A stretch of 64,000 bases of DNA from Wujia chipingensis (lineage in GTDB: Bacteria; Bacillota; Clostridia; Lachnospirales; Lachnospiraceae), in contig NZ_CP060632.1 of the NCBI RefSeq assembly GCF_014337155.1, forward strand, positions 1,371,001 through 1,435,000, read 5' to 3'. The number at the start of each line of letters is the position of its first letter. Positions within the stretch are counted from its first letter, which is position 1. This document shows, one piece after another, positions 45,800-55,008 of the stretch. The notes beneath the pieces were generated by a model, which saw nothing but the letters and a program-made list of their open reading frames with translations, ran no database searches and had not been told where the DNA came from. Both the position numbers and the translations under genes were made by a program.

Positions 45800-47017
45800 A
45801 TGAAAACACAGTATGATGTATGTGTAGTTGGCGGTGGTGCAGCCGGAATGGCTGCAGCAATCGCGGCTGCAGAGGGCGGAAACACCGTCTGTATCATTGA
45901 TAAAAATAAAAAACTGGGCAAGAAATTATATGCCACAGGCAATGGTCGATGCAATCTGGCAAATACAGATATGAAGGATGGTCATTATCATTCGTCTTCA
46001 GAAACGTATCAGAAATTTCTGCATACCTGTCTGGGCGAGCAACCATTGCATGAAATGTTTGCATTTTTGCATTCTATTGGTGTATATACAAGATGTATCG
46101 ATGGATATTATTATCCGATATCAATGCAGGCATCAGCGGTTGTATGGGCACTTTTAGACCGAATAAAGGCATTGCAGGTAACCACGTATCTGTCGGAAAC
46201 GGTGACAGATATTCGGATAAAAAAGGATGGATATCATATTCAGTGTAATACGGAGATTATTGCCAGGAAGGTGATACTTGCATGTGGTGGACGATCATAT
46301 CCATCGCTTGGCGGCTGCGCGGAAGGCGCAAGACTGGCAGAGAAGCTCGGTGTAAAACAGGAGCCGCAAAGACCGGCTTTATGTGCTGTTATGACAGAGG
46401 AAAATACTGAGGCGGTAAAAGGCGTTCGAGTGGCATGTTCGGCATGGTTTGAAGAAGGTAACACGGAATGGAAACAGTCCGGTGAATTACAGATTACCGA
46501 GTATGGTTTATCCGGGATTATGATATTCAATTTATCTTCGGAACTTGGCAGAATCTTATCAGAAGAATCAAGTGTTAAGCTGTATGTGGATTTTTTACCG
46601 GAGATAGAAGAGAATGCATTTGTGCAGGGAAGCAGAGATGTGAACCGGAGTCTGTATGGATATCTGAATGCGTATTTGCCGGATAAGCTTGCCATGTATA
46701 TTTTGGAGACCGCGTGTGAACAGCCAAAGCAGGCGCTTACAGAGTTAACAGAAGCCCAGTTACATAAGATTTATTATCTTTGCAGACGATATCCATTTCA
46801 TGTCCGTGCATTGAAAAACTATGAACAGGCGCAGGTAACCGCAGGTGGAATCCGACTGACTGAGATTCAGCCAGAGACGATGGAATGTCTGGGACATCCC
46901 GGAATGTATGCGACGGGAGAAATGTTGGACATTGATGGAGATTGCGGCGGATATAATCTGACGTTTGCGTTACTTACAGGATTACGCGCAGGGAGAGCAT
47001 GTCATGATAAGAATTAA
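45800..47017 (+). CDS. HI0933-like NAD(P)/FAD-dependent oxidoreductase
   Basis: 405 residues of the HI0933/YhiN flavoprotein family: FAD-binding VVGGGAAGMAAAIAAAEGG (about 8-26), KKLGKKLYATGNGRCNLANT, a second ACGGRSYPSLGG, and the C-terminal TAGGIRLTEIQPETMEC with GEMLDIDGDCGGYNLTFALLTG. The physiological substrate of the family is unknown. ATG 45800 follows AGGAAAAC; GTG 45788 is a less likely alternative. It overlaps the next flavoprotein gene by 14 bp. Confidence 0.9.
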   Translation: MKTQYDVCVVGGGAAGMAAAIAAAEGGNTVCIIDKNKKLGKKLYATGNGRCNLANTDMKDGHYHSSSETYQKFLHTCLGEQPLHEMFAFLHSIGVYTRCIDGYYYPISMQASAVVWALLDRIKALQVTTYLSETVTDIRIKKDGYHIQCNTEIIARKVILACGGRSYPSLGGCAEGARLAEKLGVKQEPQRPALCAVMTEENTEAVKGVRVACSAWFEEGNTEWKQSGELQITEYGLSGIMIFNLSSELGRILSEESSVKLYVDFLPEIEENAFVQGSRDVNRSLYGYLNAYLPDKLAMYILETACEQPKQALTELTEAQLHKIYYLCRRYPFHVRALKNYEQAQVTAGGIRLTEIQPETMECLGHPGMYATGEMLDIDGDCGGYNLTFALLTGLRAGRACHDKN

Positions 47018-48653
47018 CCAGATTAAGATACCAGTACAAAAAGACGAAACAAGCGCTTTAAAAAAGAAAATACAGAAGACGCTCAGGACGAATCATCCGT
47101 ATACATATCAGATCGTTCGGAAATCCTTAGATGCGAGAGACAAGGGAAATCTGCTTCATATCTATACGGTTGATGTGGAATTTGAACGATCACAGGATTT
47201 TCCTCGCAACATAATAGACAATAAAAATATTATGTTAACTAAAGATGAGAAATATACATTTCCGCATCGATGCAGAGACGATTGTAACGAGAAAACGGAC
47301 GTGTCCATATATCGCCCAGTTATCATTGGCGCTGGTCCGGCGGGATATTTTGCGGCGTTACAATTAGCATGTGCCGGATACAGACCGATTGTATATGAGC
47401 GTGGAAAGTGTGTGGAAGAACGGACAAGGGATGTTGAAGGCTTCTGGCAGGGAGAGACACCGATCTGTGCGAATTCCAATGTATCCTTCGGCGAGGGCGG
47501 TGCCGGAACCTTCTCGGACGGAAAGTTAAATACCGGAATCAAGGACAAATATGGACGGATTCAGGCGGTTATTGATGATTTTATACGGTTTGGAGCGTCA
47601 GAGGAGATTGGCTATCTGAACAAACCGCATATCGGGACGGATGTATTAAAGCATGTGATGAAGGAAATGCGGGAGGAGATTCGATCCTTTGGCGGAGAGA
47701 TTCATTTCTCCCATCAGCTTACCGCGATCTCCCATAGATCCGATACATGTCTGTCGCTTACGATTAAAGATCTGCAGAACGAGCAGACGATCGTAGTGGA
47801 GACATCTGCCTGTATTCTGGCGATCGGACACAGCGCAAGAGACACATTTGCTATGTTGCAGGCGGCCGGTGTCACGATGGAGGCAAAATCATTTGCAATG
47901 GGACTCCGGATCGAGCATTCACAGGCGATGGTCAATGCGAGCCAGTACGGCACGAGCGGGCAGGCGAAGCTGCTTCCGGCTGCAGATTATAAGATGACAT
48001 ACCGTTCAACCAAGGGGCGCAGTGTATATAGCTTCTGTATGTGTCCGGGTGGATTCGTCGTTAATGCATCGTCCGGCGAAGGACAGAGTGTGGTAAATGG
48101 TATGAGCAACCACGGAAGAGATGAGGAAAACGCGAATTCAGCGATCGTTGTAAATGTCACACCGGAGGATTTTGCGGCGGATGGATTCGCTGACTACGGC
48201 GTGCTTGCCGGTGTGGAATTCCAGAAGAAATATGAGCACCTCGCCTACGAGGCTGGAAATGGTAAGATTCCGGTGCAGCTATTTGCGGATTATAAGGCGA
48301 ATCGTGTCTCAACTGGATTTGGAAGTGTGAAGCCAAACATCCGTGGAGGCTATCAGTTTGCAAACCTCAATAAGTGTTTGCCAGCCTATATAAATGATGC
48401 TATAATTGAAGGGATTTTGGACTATGACCGCAAATTAAAAGGCTTTTCATCCGGGGATGCCGTGTTATCCGGTATAGAATCCCGGACATCGTCACCGGTG
48501 CGCATCGTGCGTGATGAGACCTATCGAAGTGACTATGCAGGTCTGTTTCCTTGTGGAGAGGGCGCAGGGTATGCAGGTGGTATCACATCCGCGGCTGTGG
48601 ATGGAATCAAGGTGGCAGAGGCGGTTGCTGCATATATCAATAACATAGTATAA
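47004..48653 (+). CDS. FAD-dependent dehydrogenase-like protein
   Basis: 549 residues. A basic N-terminal region (about 1-90) precedes the dinucleotide-binding motif IIGAGPAGYFAALQLACAGYRPIVYERG (about 106-133); later come GEGGAGTFSDGKLNTG, LAIGHSARDTF and the C-terminal PCGEGAGYAGGITSAAVDGIKVAEA. This is the widespread family of putative FAD dehydrogenases with no fixed substrate. ATG 47004 follows GGGAGAG inside the end of the previous gene; longer starts have no ribosome binding site. Co-translation with the HI0933-like protein is likely. Confidence 0.88.
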   Translation: MIRINQIKIPVQKDETSALKKKIQKTLRTNHPYTYQIVRKSLDARDKGNLLHIYTVDVEFERSQDFPRNIIDNKNIMLTKDEKYTFPHRCRDDCNEKTDVSIYRPVIIGAGPAGYFAALQLACAGYRPIVYERGKCVEERTRDVEGFWQGETPICANSNVSFGEGGAGTFSDGKLNTGIKDKYGRIQAVIDDFIRFGASEEIGYLNKPHIGTDVLKHVMKEMREEIRSFGGEIHFSHQLTAISHRSDTCLSLTIKDLQNEQTIVVETSACILAIGHSARDTFAMLQAAGVTMEAKSFAMGLRIEHSQAMVNASQYGTSGQAKLLPAADYKMTYRSTKGRSVYSFCMCPGGFVVNASSGEGQSVVNGMSNHGRDEENANSAIVVNVTPEDFAADGFADYGVLAGVEFQKKYEHLAYEAGNGKIPVQLFADYKANRVSTGFGSVKPNIRGGYQFANLNKCLPAYINDAIIEGILDYDRKLKGFSSGDAVLSGIESRTSSPVRIVRDETYRSDYAGLFPCGEGAGYAGGITSAAVDGIKVAEAVAAYINNIV

Positions 48654-48667
48654 AGAGGGAAAAAGAC

Positions 48668-49528
48668 GTGGACGAGAAACGAATCAGAGAAGCATTGAAG
48701 GATAAACAACGAATCGTATTAAAGATCGGTTCGTCTTCTATCATACATGAAGAAACCGGCGGGGCGGATTACCGGAAGTTAGAGACACTGGTGCGCATTA
48801 TCTGTGACCTGAAGAATCAGGGGAAGGACGTAATATTAGTATCGTCCGGTGCAATTGGTGTTGGATTTGAGATGCTGGGACTGCGCCATAAGCCGAAGAC
48901 GGTATCCCTGAAGCAGGCGTGTGCTGCGATCGGACAGGGACAGCTTATGATGATCTACCAGAAGCTTTTCATGGAGTATAACCATATGGCTGCACAGGTT
49001 CTTCTGACCTTTGACGCGATCACAGATCCGGAGCGCCGCAGAAACGCCGAGAATACATTAAATGAGCTGTTACAGCAGGGTGTCATTCCGGTTGTCAATG
49101 AGAACGATACCGTGGCAACAGAGGAAATCGAGTTTGGTGACAATGATACAATGTCTGCGATCGTGGCGCATCTGATCAAGGCAGACCTTCTGATTCTGCT
49201 TACGGATATTGATGGATTCTATACGGATGATCCACATAAGAATCCGGAAGCAAAGAAGCTGACACTGGTAGAGACGATTGATGATACGATGAAGAATATG
49301 GCGAAGGATGCCGTGACAAACTATGGTACGGGTGGCATGTCCACGAAGATTGCGGCTGCGCGGATCGCAACAGATTCCGGAGCGGATATGGCAATCATGG
49401 ACGCCGAGAATCTGACACAGATCTATGATCTGATGGAAGGAAAATCAGTGGGTACCCTGTTCTTAGCACATGAGAATGACGATTTTGATACGGTTGATTT
49501 CATCGTGCATAAAGGATACCAGAAATAA
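48668..49528 (+). CDS. proB: Glutamate 5-kinase
   Basis: First step of proline synthesis, forming glutamyl phosphate. 286 residues of the amino-acid-kinase fold: RIVLKIGSSSI, VILVSSGAIGVG, NENDTVATEEIEFGDNDTMSAIVA, LLTDIDGFYTDDP and YGTGGMSTKIAAARIA. The C-terminal PUA domain of E. coli ProB is absent. Start is GTG 48668 after AGAGGGAAAAAG. proA, its usual partner, does not follow. Confidence 0.95.
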   Translation: MDEKRIREALKDKQRIVLKIGSSSIIHEETGGADYRKLETLVRIICDLKNQGKDVILVSSGAIGVGFEMLGLRHKPKTVSLKQACAAIGQGQLMMIYQKLFMEYNHMAAQVLLTFDAITDPERRRNAENTLNELLQQGVIPVVNENDTVATEEIEFGDNDTMSAIVAHLIKADLLILLTDIDGFYTDDPHKNPEAKKLTLVETIDDTMKNMAKDAVTNYGTGGMSTKIAAARIATDSGADMAIMDAENLTQIYDLMEGKSVGTLFLAHENDDFDTVDFIVHKGYQK

Positions 49529-49550
49529 GAATAGAAATGGAGAATATCGC

Positions 49551-49796
49551 ATGAACGAAGCAGATATCCAGAGAATTAACGAATTGGCAAGAAAAAGTAA
49601 GACCGTGGAGGGACTGACAGAAGCAGAGCTTGCAGAGCAGGCAGCTCTCCGTAAGGCATATATCGCAAGTGTGAAGCGCAACCTGAAAACACAGCTTGAT
49701 AATATTGATATCAAGGAAGCTGATGGAAGTATCACACATGTGAAGGATATACCGAAGAATAAGCGGAGTGAGTATATCCAGATCCGCTTAAAGTAG
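49551..49796 (+). CDS. DUF896 protein (YnzC family)
   Basis: 81 residues with the family core IQRINELARKSKTVEGLTEAE, AEQAALRKAYIASVKRN and a C-terminal RSEYIQIRLK. B. subtilis YnzC is a small helical protein of unknown function. ATGGAGAAT precedes ATG 49551. Confidence 0.92.
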   Translation: MNEADIQRINELARKSKTVEGLTEAELAEQAALRKAYIASVKRNLKTQLDNIDIKEADGSITHVKDIPKNKRSEYIQIRLK

Positions 49797-49813
49797 ATAA
49801 AGGAATGGTTTAC

Positions 49814-50377
49814 ATGACAATTTCAGAATCAAAGAAAGCACTTCGGAAGGGGATTCTTGCAAAGCGCAGGAATCTTTCTGAAGCATATCAGAAGCAGGCT
49901 GCGCAGGAAATCTATGAGAAGCTGCGCGCGCTTGAGGTGTATAAAGAAGCATCGGTACTGTGTCTCTATGTGCCGATTCAAAAAGAAGTCGATTTATTTC
50001 AATATATCCCGGAATTCCGAGCGGATGGAAAGCAAATCTATCTGCCGCGTGTCAACGGGAATACCATGGATTTTTACGCATATAATGAACAGACTGCGCT
50101 TGTCGAGGGCGCATATCATATATTAGAACCGGACAGCATGGTACAGTTAGAACCGGAAAAGACCGGTGGCACCTGTCTGATCGTGATGCCGGGGGCAGTC
50201 TTCACGAGAAGCTGTGACCGGATCGGCTATGGCGGCGGGTATTATGACCGGTATCTGGCGGCACATCCGGATTGTCATACTGCAGCGGTCGGGTATGCGA
50301 TTCAGATCGTAGATTCGATTATGACCGAGGAAACGGACATCAAACCAGAGGTTGTATTATATAATAGTAAACAATAA
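49814..50377 (+). CDS. 5-formyltetrahydrofolate cyclo-ligase
   Basis: ATP-dependent conversion of 5-formyl-THF to 5,10-methenyl-THF. 187 residues: KKALRKGILAKRRNLS with the basic ATP-binding N-terminus, YVPIQKEVDL, and the C-terminal signature RIGYGGGYYDRYLAAHP. ATG 49814 is chosen after AAAGGA at 49799-49804; ATG 49805 touches that site. A dif-like sequence overlaps its last codons (see findings). Confidence 0.94.
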   Translation: MTISESKKALRKGILAKRRNLSEAYQKQAAQEIYEKLRALEVYKEASVLCLYVPIQKEVDLFQYIPEFRADGKQIYLPRVNGNTMDFYAYNEQTALVEGAYHILEPDSMVQLEPEKTGGTCLIVMPGAVFTRSCDRIGYGGGYYDRYLAAHPDCHTAAVGYAIQIVDSIMTEETDIKPEVVLYNSKQ

Positions 50378-50393
50378 TTGTATTATGTAAACT
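50366..50393 (+). other. Sequence resembling half of a Firmicute dif site
   Basis: TATTATGTAAACT (50381-50393) equals, from memory, the right half of the B. subtilis dif site. The left arm AGTAAACAATA (50366-50376) is a weak match and shares 7 of 11 positions with the inverted right arm, across a 6-bp spacer. Confidence 0.3.
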
Positions 50394-50450
50394 AATATTG
50401 ATATAGATTGGAAAATGGGTTGGAAAAAGTAGCAAATGGAGGACGTGTAT

Positions 50451-51374
50451 ATGGGTGAAGGAAAAGGAATTGGACTGGTGCTTGCCGGTGGCGGCGGCAA
50501 GGGTGCATATCAGGTTGGTGTATTGAAGGTGTTACAGGAACAGGGATTGCTCGAGGATGTGACGGCGATATCGGGTGCATCAATCGGTGCAGTCAATGCA
50601 ATGTTATATTCGATGAACGATATGGAGCGGATGTATCAGGCGTGGAATGAGATCGATATGGATACGGTCTTTGATATCGACCTGAACATGCTTGCTGAAA
50701 AGCGTATGTATTTCTCACGGAATGAAATGCTTGCGATGTTCGAGAAATATATTGATATGGAGAAGATCAAAGCGGATTTCCGTGATATCTATGTATCAAT
50801 CAGCCGCTTAAATGAGACACAGCAGCCGGAACAGGTAGAATACCGCAGACTCGAAGACTATGACGCGGATACGATCCGGAAGATCCTGCTTGCGTCTACG
50901 GCACTTCCTGTTATGTATGAGGCAGTGGAAATCGACGGGAAGAAGTACCGGGATGGGGGATTGTTAGACAATGAGCCGATTCAGCCGCTGTATGATCTTG
51001 GAATCCGTCAGTTTATCGTGATCGGTATGCGTGCAGGAAAGGTTCTGAATACGGAGAAATGGCTGGATGCTCAGTTTATCACAATCTATCCAAGCCATGA
51101 TTTGGGGGATCTGATCGATGGTACATTGAATTTTACCGGACGTGCGAAGGAGTTCCGGCAGATGCTTGGCGAGAAGGATGCACTTCGTGCATTGAAGACG
51201 AAATTCCACCCGGATGATCTGTATATCCGGATGGAGCCGGTGCTGGCACAGAATGACTATAACGATATCATGATGCAGCTGCGTGTGAACTATACATATA
51301 AAACGATGGAGAATCGTGTGAATTCTAACATTGAAAAGTTCAACAATATAGCTAAAAAGTACGAAAATTTATAA
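50451..51374 (+). CDS. Patatin-like phospholipase
   Basis: 307 residues of the bacterial patatin family: oxyanion motif GGGGKGAYQVG (about 11-21), nucleophile GASIGA (about 43-48, G-x-S-x-G) and the catalytic aspartate in DGGLLDNEP. There is no signal peptide, so it is a cytoplasmic lipid hydrolase. ATG 50451 lies 8 bases after GGAGG; an ATG at 50436 overlaps that ribosome binding site. Confidence 0.9.
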   Translation: MGEGKGIGLVLAGGGGKGAYQVGVLKVLQEQGLLEDVTAISGASIGAVNAMLYSMNDMERMYQAWNEIDMDTVFDIDLNMLAEKRMYFSRNEMLAMFEKYIDMEKIKADFRDIYVSISRLNETQQPEQVEYRRLEDYDADTIRKILLASTALPVMYEAVEIDGKKYRDGGLLDNEPIQPLYDLGIRQFIVIGMRAGKVLNTEKWLDAQFITIYPSHDLGDLIDGTLNFTGRAKEFRQMLGEKDALRALKTKFHPDDLYIRMEPVLAQNDYNDIMMQLRVNYTYKTMENRVNSNIEKFNNIAKKYENL

Positions 51375-51380
51375 AATATT

Positions 51381-51409
51381 TTGACAATTTGCACAAAAAA
51401 ATGTATAAT
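51381..51409 (+). promoter_or_regulatory. Promoter for the cytidylate-kinase-like gene
   Basis: TTGACA (51381-51386), 17-bp spacer, TATAAT (51404-51409): exact consensus. Confidence 0.85.
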
Positions 51410-51459
51410 CAGAGTAAGTCAAAAGTGACTTGTACAAGGCGTGTAAAGGGGGCTTATCT

Positions 51460-52074
51460 ATGGCAAAGACAATTATCACGATTGGTAGACAGTTTGGCAG
51501 TAATGGTCGTAACATTGGTAGAAAGCTTGCTGAAAAGATTTCCGCAAACTTCTATGACAAGGAACTGATCAATGAGACGGCTAAGGAAAGCGGGTTGAGC
51601 GAGGAATTCCTGAAATCGCTGGATGAGAAACCAACGAGAAGTTTTCTGTATTCGCTTGTTTCAGATCCATATAGCTATGGATTTACAAGTGCAGGCTATC
51701 AGACAAATCTGAACCAACAGGCATTTCAGGCAACATATGATACGATTAAGAAACTTGCAGATAAAGGACCATCAGTATTTGTAGGTCGTTGTGCGGACTA
51801 CGCATTGCGTCACAATACGAATCTGGTTCGCATCTTTATACATGCGCCATTGGAGGAACGTATTAAGAATGTTTCCGAGCGTTTTAATCTGACTCCGGAT
51901 AAAGCAAAGGCGCAGATTGTAAAGGAAGATAAGGCGCGTGCATCGTATTATAACTATTACACTTCAAAAAAATGGGGTGCACTGGAAAGCTATGATATAT
52001 TTATCAATAGTAGTCTGATGAGTGAAGACGATACTGTCGATTTCATCATTGATTACATAGATAAGATAAAGTAG
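51460..52074 (+). CDS. Cytidylate kinase-like protein
   Basis: 204 residues of the Cytidylate_kin_2 family: IITIGRQFGSNGRNIGRKLAE, with a P-loop-like GSNGRNIG in place of the usual G-x4-G-K-S/T, NFYDKELI, VFVGRCADYALR and the lid region RASYYNYYTSKKWGA. Substrate not established; the diverged P-loop leaves true CMP kinase activity uncertain. ATG 51460 follows AAAGGGGG. It is a single-gene unit with its own consensus promoter and terminator. Confidence 0.88.
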   Translation: MAKTIITIGRQFGSNGRNIGRKLAEKISANFYDKELINETAKESGLSEEFLKSLDEKPTRSFLYSLVSDPYSYGFTSAGYQTNLNQQAFQATYDTIKKLADKGPSVFVGRCADYALRHNTNLVRIFIHAPLEERIKNVSERFNLTPDKAKAQIVKEDKARASYYNYYTSKKWGALESYDIFINSSLMSEDDTVDFIIDYIDKIK

Positions 52075-52094
52075 AAAAGGCTTGAAATATCTTG

Positions 52095-52137
52095 AAAAAA
52101 TATCCTTTATCAGATATGATGATAAAGGATATTTTTT
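52095..52137 (+). terminator. Intrinsic terminator after the cytidylate-kinase-like gene
   Basis: A 17-bp AT-rich stem: AAATATCCTTTATC pairs with GATAAAGGATATTT across a 9-nt loop, ending in T7. Confidence 0.9.
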
Positions 52138-52179
52138 TGTAAAATAATGTAAATAATCACGACAAGAGGAACGACAAAC

Positions 52180-53772
52180 ATGGCGCTGAATGATAAAACG
52201 CGGAAACACAACGATATGGATTTCCAGAAGGATCTGTCCGAAATCTTGACCAATGCGAAAATTGGACTCTGGGCGATCGAAATGGATGAGGACAAAGAGC
52301 CGAGAATGTATTTCGATGACGTGGCAAGAGAGATCACTGGATTTTACGAGGATATGACACCGGAGGAATGTTACGAACGCTGGTACAAGCGAATCGTGGA
52401 TTCTGCCATTGATTCCGTGCAGGCAAGTGTCAAGGAGATGATCGAACAGGGCAAATCAGAGAATACCTATGCATGGATTCATCCGAAGAAGGGACGTATC
52501 TACACACGATGTGGCGGTTCTCTGGATGAGAATTACACGGCAGGAACCCGTCTGTGGGGGTATCATCAGGATGTCACAGAGAATATGCAGGCGGCTGAGA
52601 TTGCTCTGCAGGAGGCAAAACGTGCGAATGCAGCGAAGACGACCTTCCTGTCGCGCATGTCCCACGATATCCGGACTCCATTAAATGGTATTATCGGGTT
52701 GCTGGAGATTGGTGAGCGTCATCCGGACGATGTGGAGCTGTTGCGCCAAAACCGTGCGAAGGAAAAGATTGCAGCGAACCATCTGTTGTCGTTAATCAAT
52801 GATATATTGGAGCTTAGCAAGATTGATTCGAGCCGGATCGAGCTTGCACACGAGGCATTTGATATTACAGAACTGGCAGATGAGATCCTTACGATTACAG
52901 CGATGAAAGCTGCAGAAGCCGGTATCACGCTGGTGCATGGTGACTGTAAGGACAGCATGATCCATCCATATGTATATGGCAGTCCATTGCATGTGCGTCA
53001 GATATTACTGAATATTTTGGATAACGCAGTGAAATACAATGTTCCGGGTGGCAGTGTGCATTGCAGCGCGGAATTTGTAGAGATGGAAGCGGAACGGGCA
53101 GTATACCGCTGTACAGTCACGGATACCGGAATCGGTATGTCCGAGAAGTATATGCGTCATCTGTTTGAGCTTTTCTCACAGGAGCATTACAACGAGATGA
53201 GCTTGTATCAGGGAACCGGGCTTGGTATGCCGATCGTAAAGAGCCTGATCGACCGCATGCATGGAAAGATCGAGGTACGGAGTGAAGTTGGTGTCGGTAC
53301 GACATTTACAGTTACCATTCCATTTGAGATTGCCCCGGAATCTGAGGTCGCAAACAATGAGAATGAAAATGAGGAGCAGGTATCTCTGGATAATGTCAAA
53401 ATCCTGCTTGTAGAAGATAATGAACTGAATCTGGATATTGCAAAATACCTGCTTACCGATTCTGGTGCACAGGTAACAACGGTTATGAATGGCGATGCAG
53501 CAGTTCGTGAGTTTCAGAATACACCTGTGGGAACCTATGATGTGATTCTCATGGATGTGATGATGCCGGTGATGAATGGTATCGAGGCAACCCAGAAGAT
53601 TCGTGCACTTGCACGTGAGGACGCGAAGACAATTCCAATCATAGCCATGACTGCCAATGCATTTGTAGAGGATGTACAGGCAGTGAAGAATGCCGGAATG
53701 AACGATCATCTGGCAAAGCCATTGGAAATGAATAAAGTGATTCATACGATAGGTAAGTATCTGAATAAATAA
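52180..53772 (+). CDS. Soluble hybrid histidine kinase / response regulator
   Basis: 530 residues without membrane segments: PAS-like sensor (about 15-135), dimerisation/phosphoacceptor domain with FLSRMSHDIRTPLNGIIG (His at about 164), ATPase domain (NILDNAVKYN, DTGIGMSEKY, GTGLGMPIVKSLI; about 270-390) and a C-terminal receiver (about 405-528) with acidic pocket LVEDNE, phospho-Asp in DVILMDVMMPVMNG and Lys in HLAKPLE. There is no HPt domain and no neighbouring output regulator, so its phosphorelay partner is elsewhere. Confidence 0.93.
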   Translation: MALNDKTRKHNDMDFQKDLSEILTNAKIGLWAIEMDEDKEPRMYFDDVAREITGFYEDMTPEECYERWYKRIVDSAIDSVQASVKEMIEQGKSENTYAWIHPKKGRIYTRCGGSLDENYTAGTRLWGYHQDVTENMQAAEIALQEAKRANAAKTTFLSRMSHDIRTPLNGIIGLLEIGERHPDDVELLRQNRAKEKIAANHLLSLINDILELSKIDSSRIELAHEAFDITELADEILTITAMKAAEAGITLVHGDCKDSMIHPYVYGSPLHVRQILLNILDNAVKYNVPGGSVHCSAEFVEMEAERAVYRCTVTDTGIGMSEKYMRHLFELFSQEHYNEMSLYQGTGLGMPIVKSLIDRMHGKIEVRSEVGVGTTFTVTIPFEIAPESEVANNENENEEQVSLDNVKILLVEDNELNLDIAKYLLTDSGAQVTTVMNGDAAVREFQNTPVGTYDVILMDVMMPVMNGIEATQKIRALAREDAKTIPIIAMTANAFVEDVQAVKNAGMNDHLAKPLEMNKVIHTIGKYLNK

Positions 53773-53781
53773 AATGAATGA

Positions 53782-53818
53782 AAAATACCATCAGCTGAGT
53801 AAAAGTTGATGGTATTTT
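53782..53818. terminator. Bidirectional terminator at the convergent junction
   Basis: AAAATACCATCA (53782-53793) pairs with TGATGGTATTTT (53807-53818). It separates the plus-strand kinase gene from the minus-strand recombinase, exactly where gene orientation flips. Confidence 0.9.
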
Positions 53819-53826
53819 CAATATGG

Positions 53827-54906
53827 CTATTTTTTAGATTTGGTGTCTGGGACTGTATTATGTTCCCGGAGCTGTACGGTATTTCTGGCGCGGCGCTTGC
53901 GGTAATCATCCATGTCCGCGTAGTGCTTTCTGGTTGTATTTACGTCAGAATGGCCTAAGACATCGGCAACCAGATAAATATCGGAGGTTTCCTGATATAA
54001 TGCGGTACCATAGGTGCTACGAAGCTTGTGTGGCGTAATATGCTTCAGAGGGACCGCAATCTGTGAATATTTCTTCACCATGTTCTGTATCGTTCGAACA
54101 TTGATTCGACTGTGGTGGGAGGAGAGGAAGAGTGCATTTTCTGAGCCTTTGGCAGGCGTGAGTTTCTTGCGTTCCTCTATATATTCCTGTAAAGGTTCAA
54201 CCGCCTCGTCGCTGAAATAGACGATTGCTTCCTTTCCACCTTTTCGGGTTACACGGATGCATGTATTCTTAAAATCCACATCGTTCAGATCCAGACCGAC
54301 ACATTCGGAGATACGGATGCCCGTGGATAACATGAGCGTCATGATTGCTAAGTCACGTACCTTGGATTTCTCGTGAAATTTGAGCTGGCGGTCAGTCAGA
54401 TTGGTGCCATATTCAACCGTATCGAGGAAATTCGCCGTTTCGTCCGCATCCATACGTGTAATTGCCTTTTCCGGCAGTTTGGGACGATCCACCTTATCAA
54501 ATATATTTTCCTGTAGCATATCGTGCTTATACAGGTAATTAAAGAGGACACTCAGGGCACAGAGCTTGCGTTTGAGTGCAGATTTACCGTTTGTGTAGAT
54601 ACGGCCGTTCTTTTCGTATTTTTGGAGGTAATCCAGATAGTCCTCGATGAAAAATGTATCTATGGACGACAGGACGTCAAGAGAGACATCCTTTGGCGTA
54701 TCACAAGGATGTTCGGTATAGACCTCACATATATATTCGAAAAATATTTTGATGTCACGTACATAGCCTAATCTGGTTCGCGGCGACGTTGTCTGTTGGA
54801 CACCACGGACGAACCGCTTGACGTAGTCCGGAAGATCATTGCACACATTCCGAATCAAATCCAGATTGTGTTGTTCTTCCTGTTCATGATAAGTAATATC
54901 AGCCAT
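53827..54906 (-). CDS. Tyrosine recombinase, XerS-like
   Basis: 359 residues. N-terminal SAM-like core-binding domain (about 20-140) and catalytic domain with the full set R198 (STGIRISE), K222 (TRKGGKE), H293/R296 (PHKLRST), H319 (LGHSDV) and nucleophile Y329 (RKHYAD). Length and sequence (LPDYVKRF near the start, DLAIMTLMLSTGIRISE, IRVTRKGGKE) resemble the single-protein XerS recombinase of streptococci (356 residues) more than XerC/XerD (about 300). No excisionase, phage genes or tRNA attachment site are near, so chromosome-dimer resolution is more likely than mobility. ATG 54906 follows GGGAGG. It is the first gene right of the orientation switch and has a palindrome upstream of its promoter. 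Confidence 0.85.
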   Translation of the reverse strand: MADITYHEQEEQHNLDLIRNVCNDLPDYVKRFVRGVQQTTSPRTRLGYVRDIKIFFEYICEVYTEHPCDTPKDVSLDVLSSIDTFFIEDYLDYLQKYEKNGRIYTNGKSALKRKLCALSVLFNYLYKHDMLQENIFDKVDRPKLPEKAITRMDADETANFLDTVEYGTNLTDRQLKFHEKSKVRDLAIMTLMLSTGIRISECVGLDLNDVDFKNTCIRVTRKGGKEAIVYFSDEAVEPLQEYIEERKKLTPAKGSENALFLSSHHSRINVRTIQNMVKKYSQIAVPLKHITPHKLRSTYGTALYQETSDIYLVADVLGHSDVNTTRKHYADMDDYRKRRARNTVQLREHNTVPDTKSKK

Positions 54907-54956
54907 ACGATAAAAACCTCCCAATGCCTGTAAAGCGTTGATTTCTCTATATTTCT

Positions 54957-54985
54957 AGGATACCACTACTCTGGTAATAAATCAA
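54957..54985 (-). promoter_or_regulatory. Promoter of the tyrosine recombinase
   Basis: Minus strand TTGATT (54985-54980), 17-bp spacer, TATCCT (54962-54957). Confidence 0.6.
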
Positions 54986-55008
54986 TAGATAATTTCGTAA
55001 AACCTGAG

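Noticed and set aside
53827..54906. Recombinase as integrase of a phage or integrative element
   Set aside because: No excisionase, replication or structural genes, no tRNA gene and no direct att repeats were seen; flanks are ordinary chromosomal genes.
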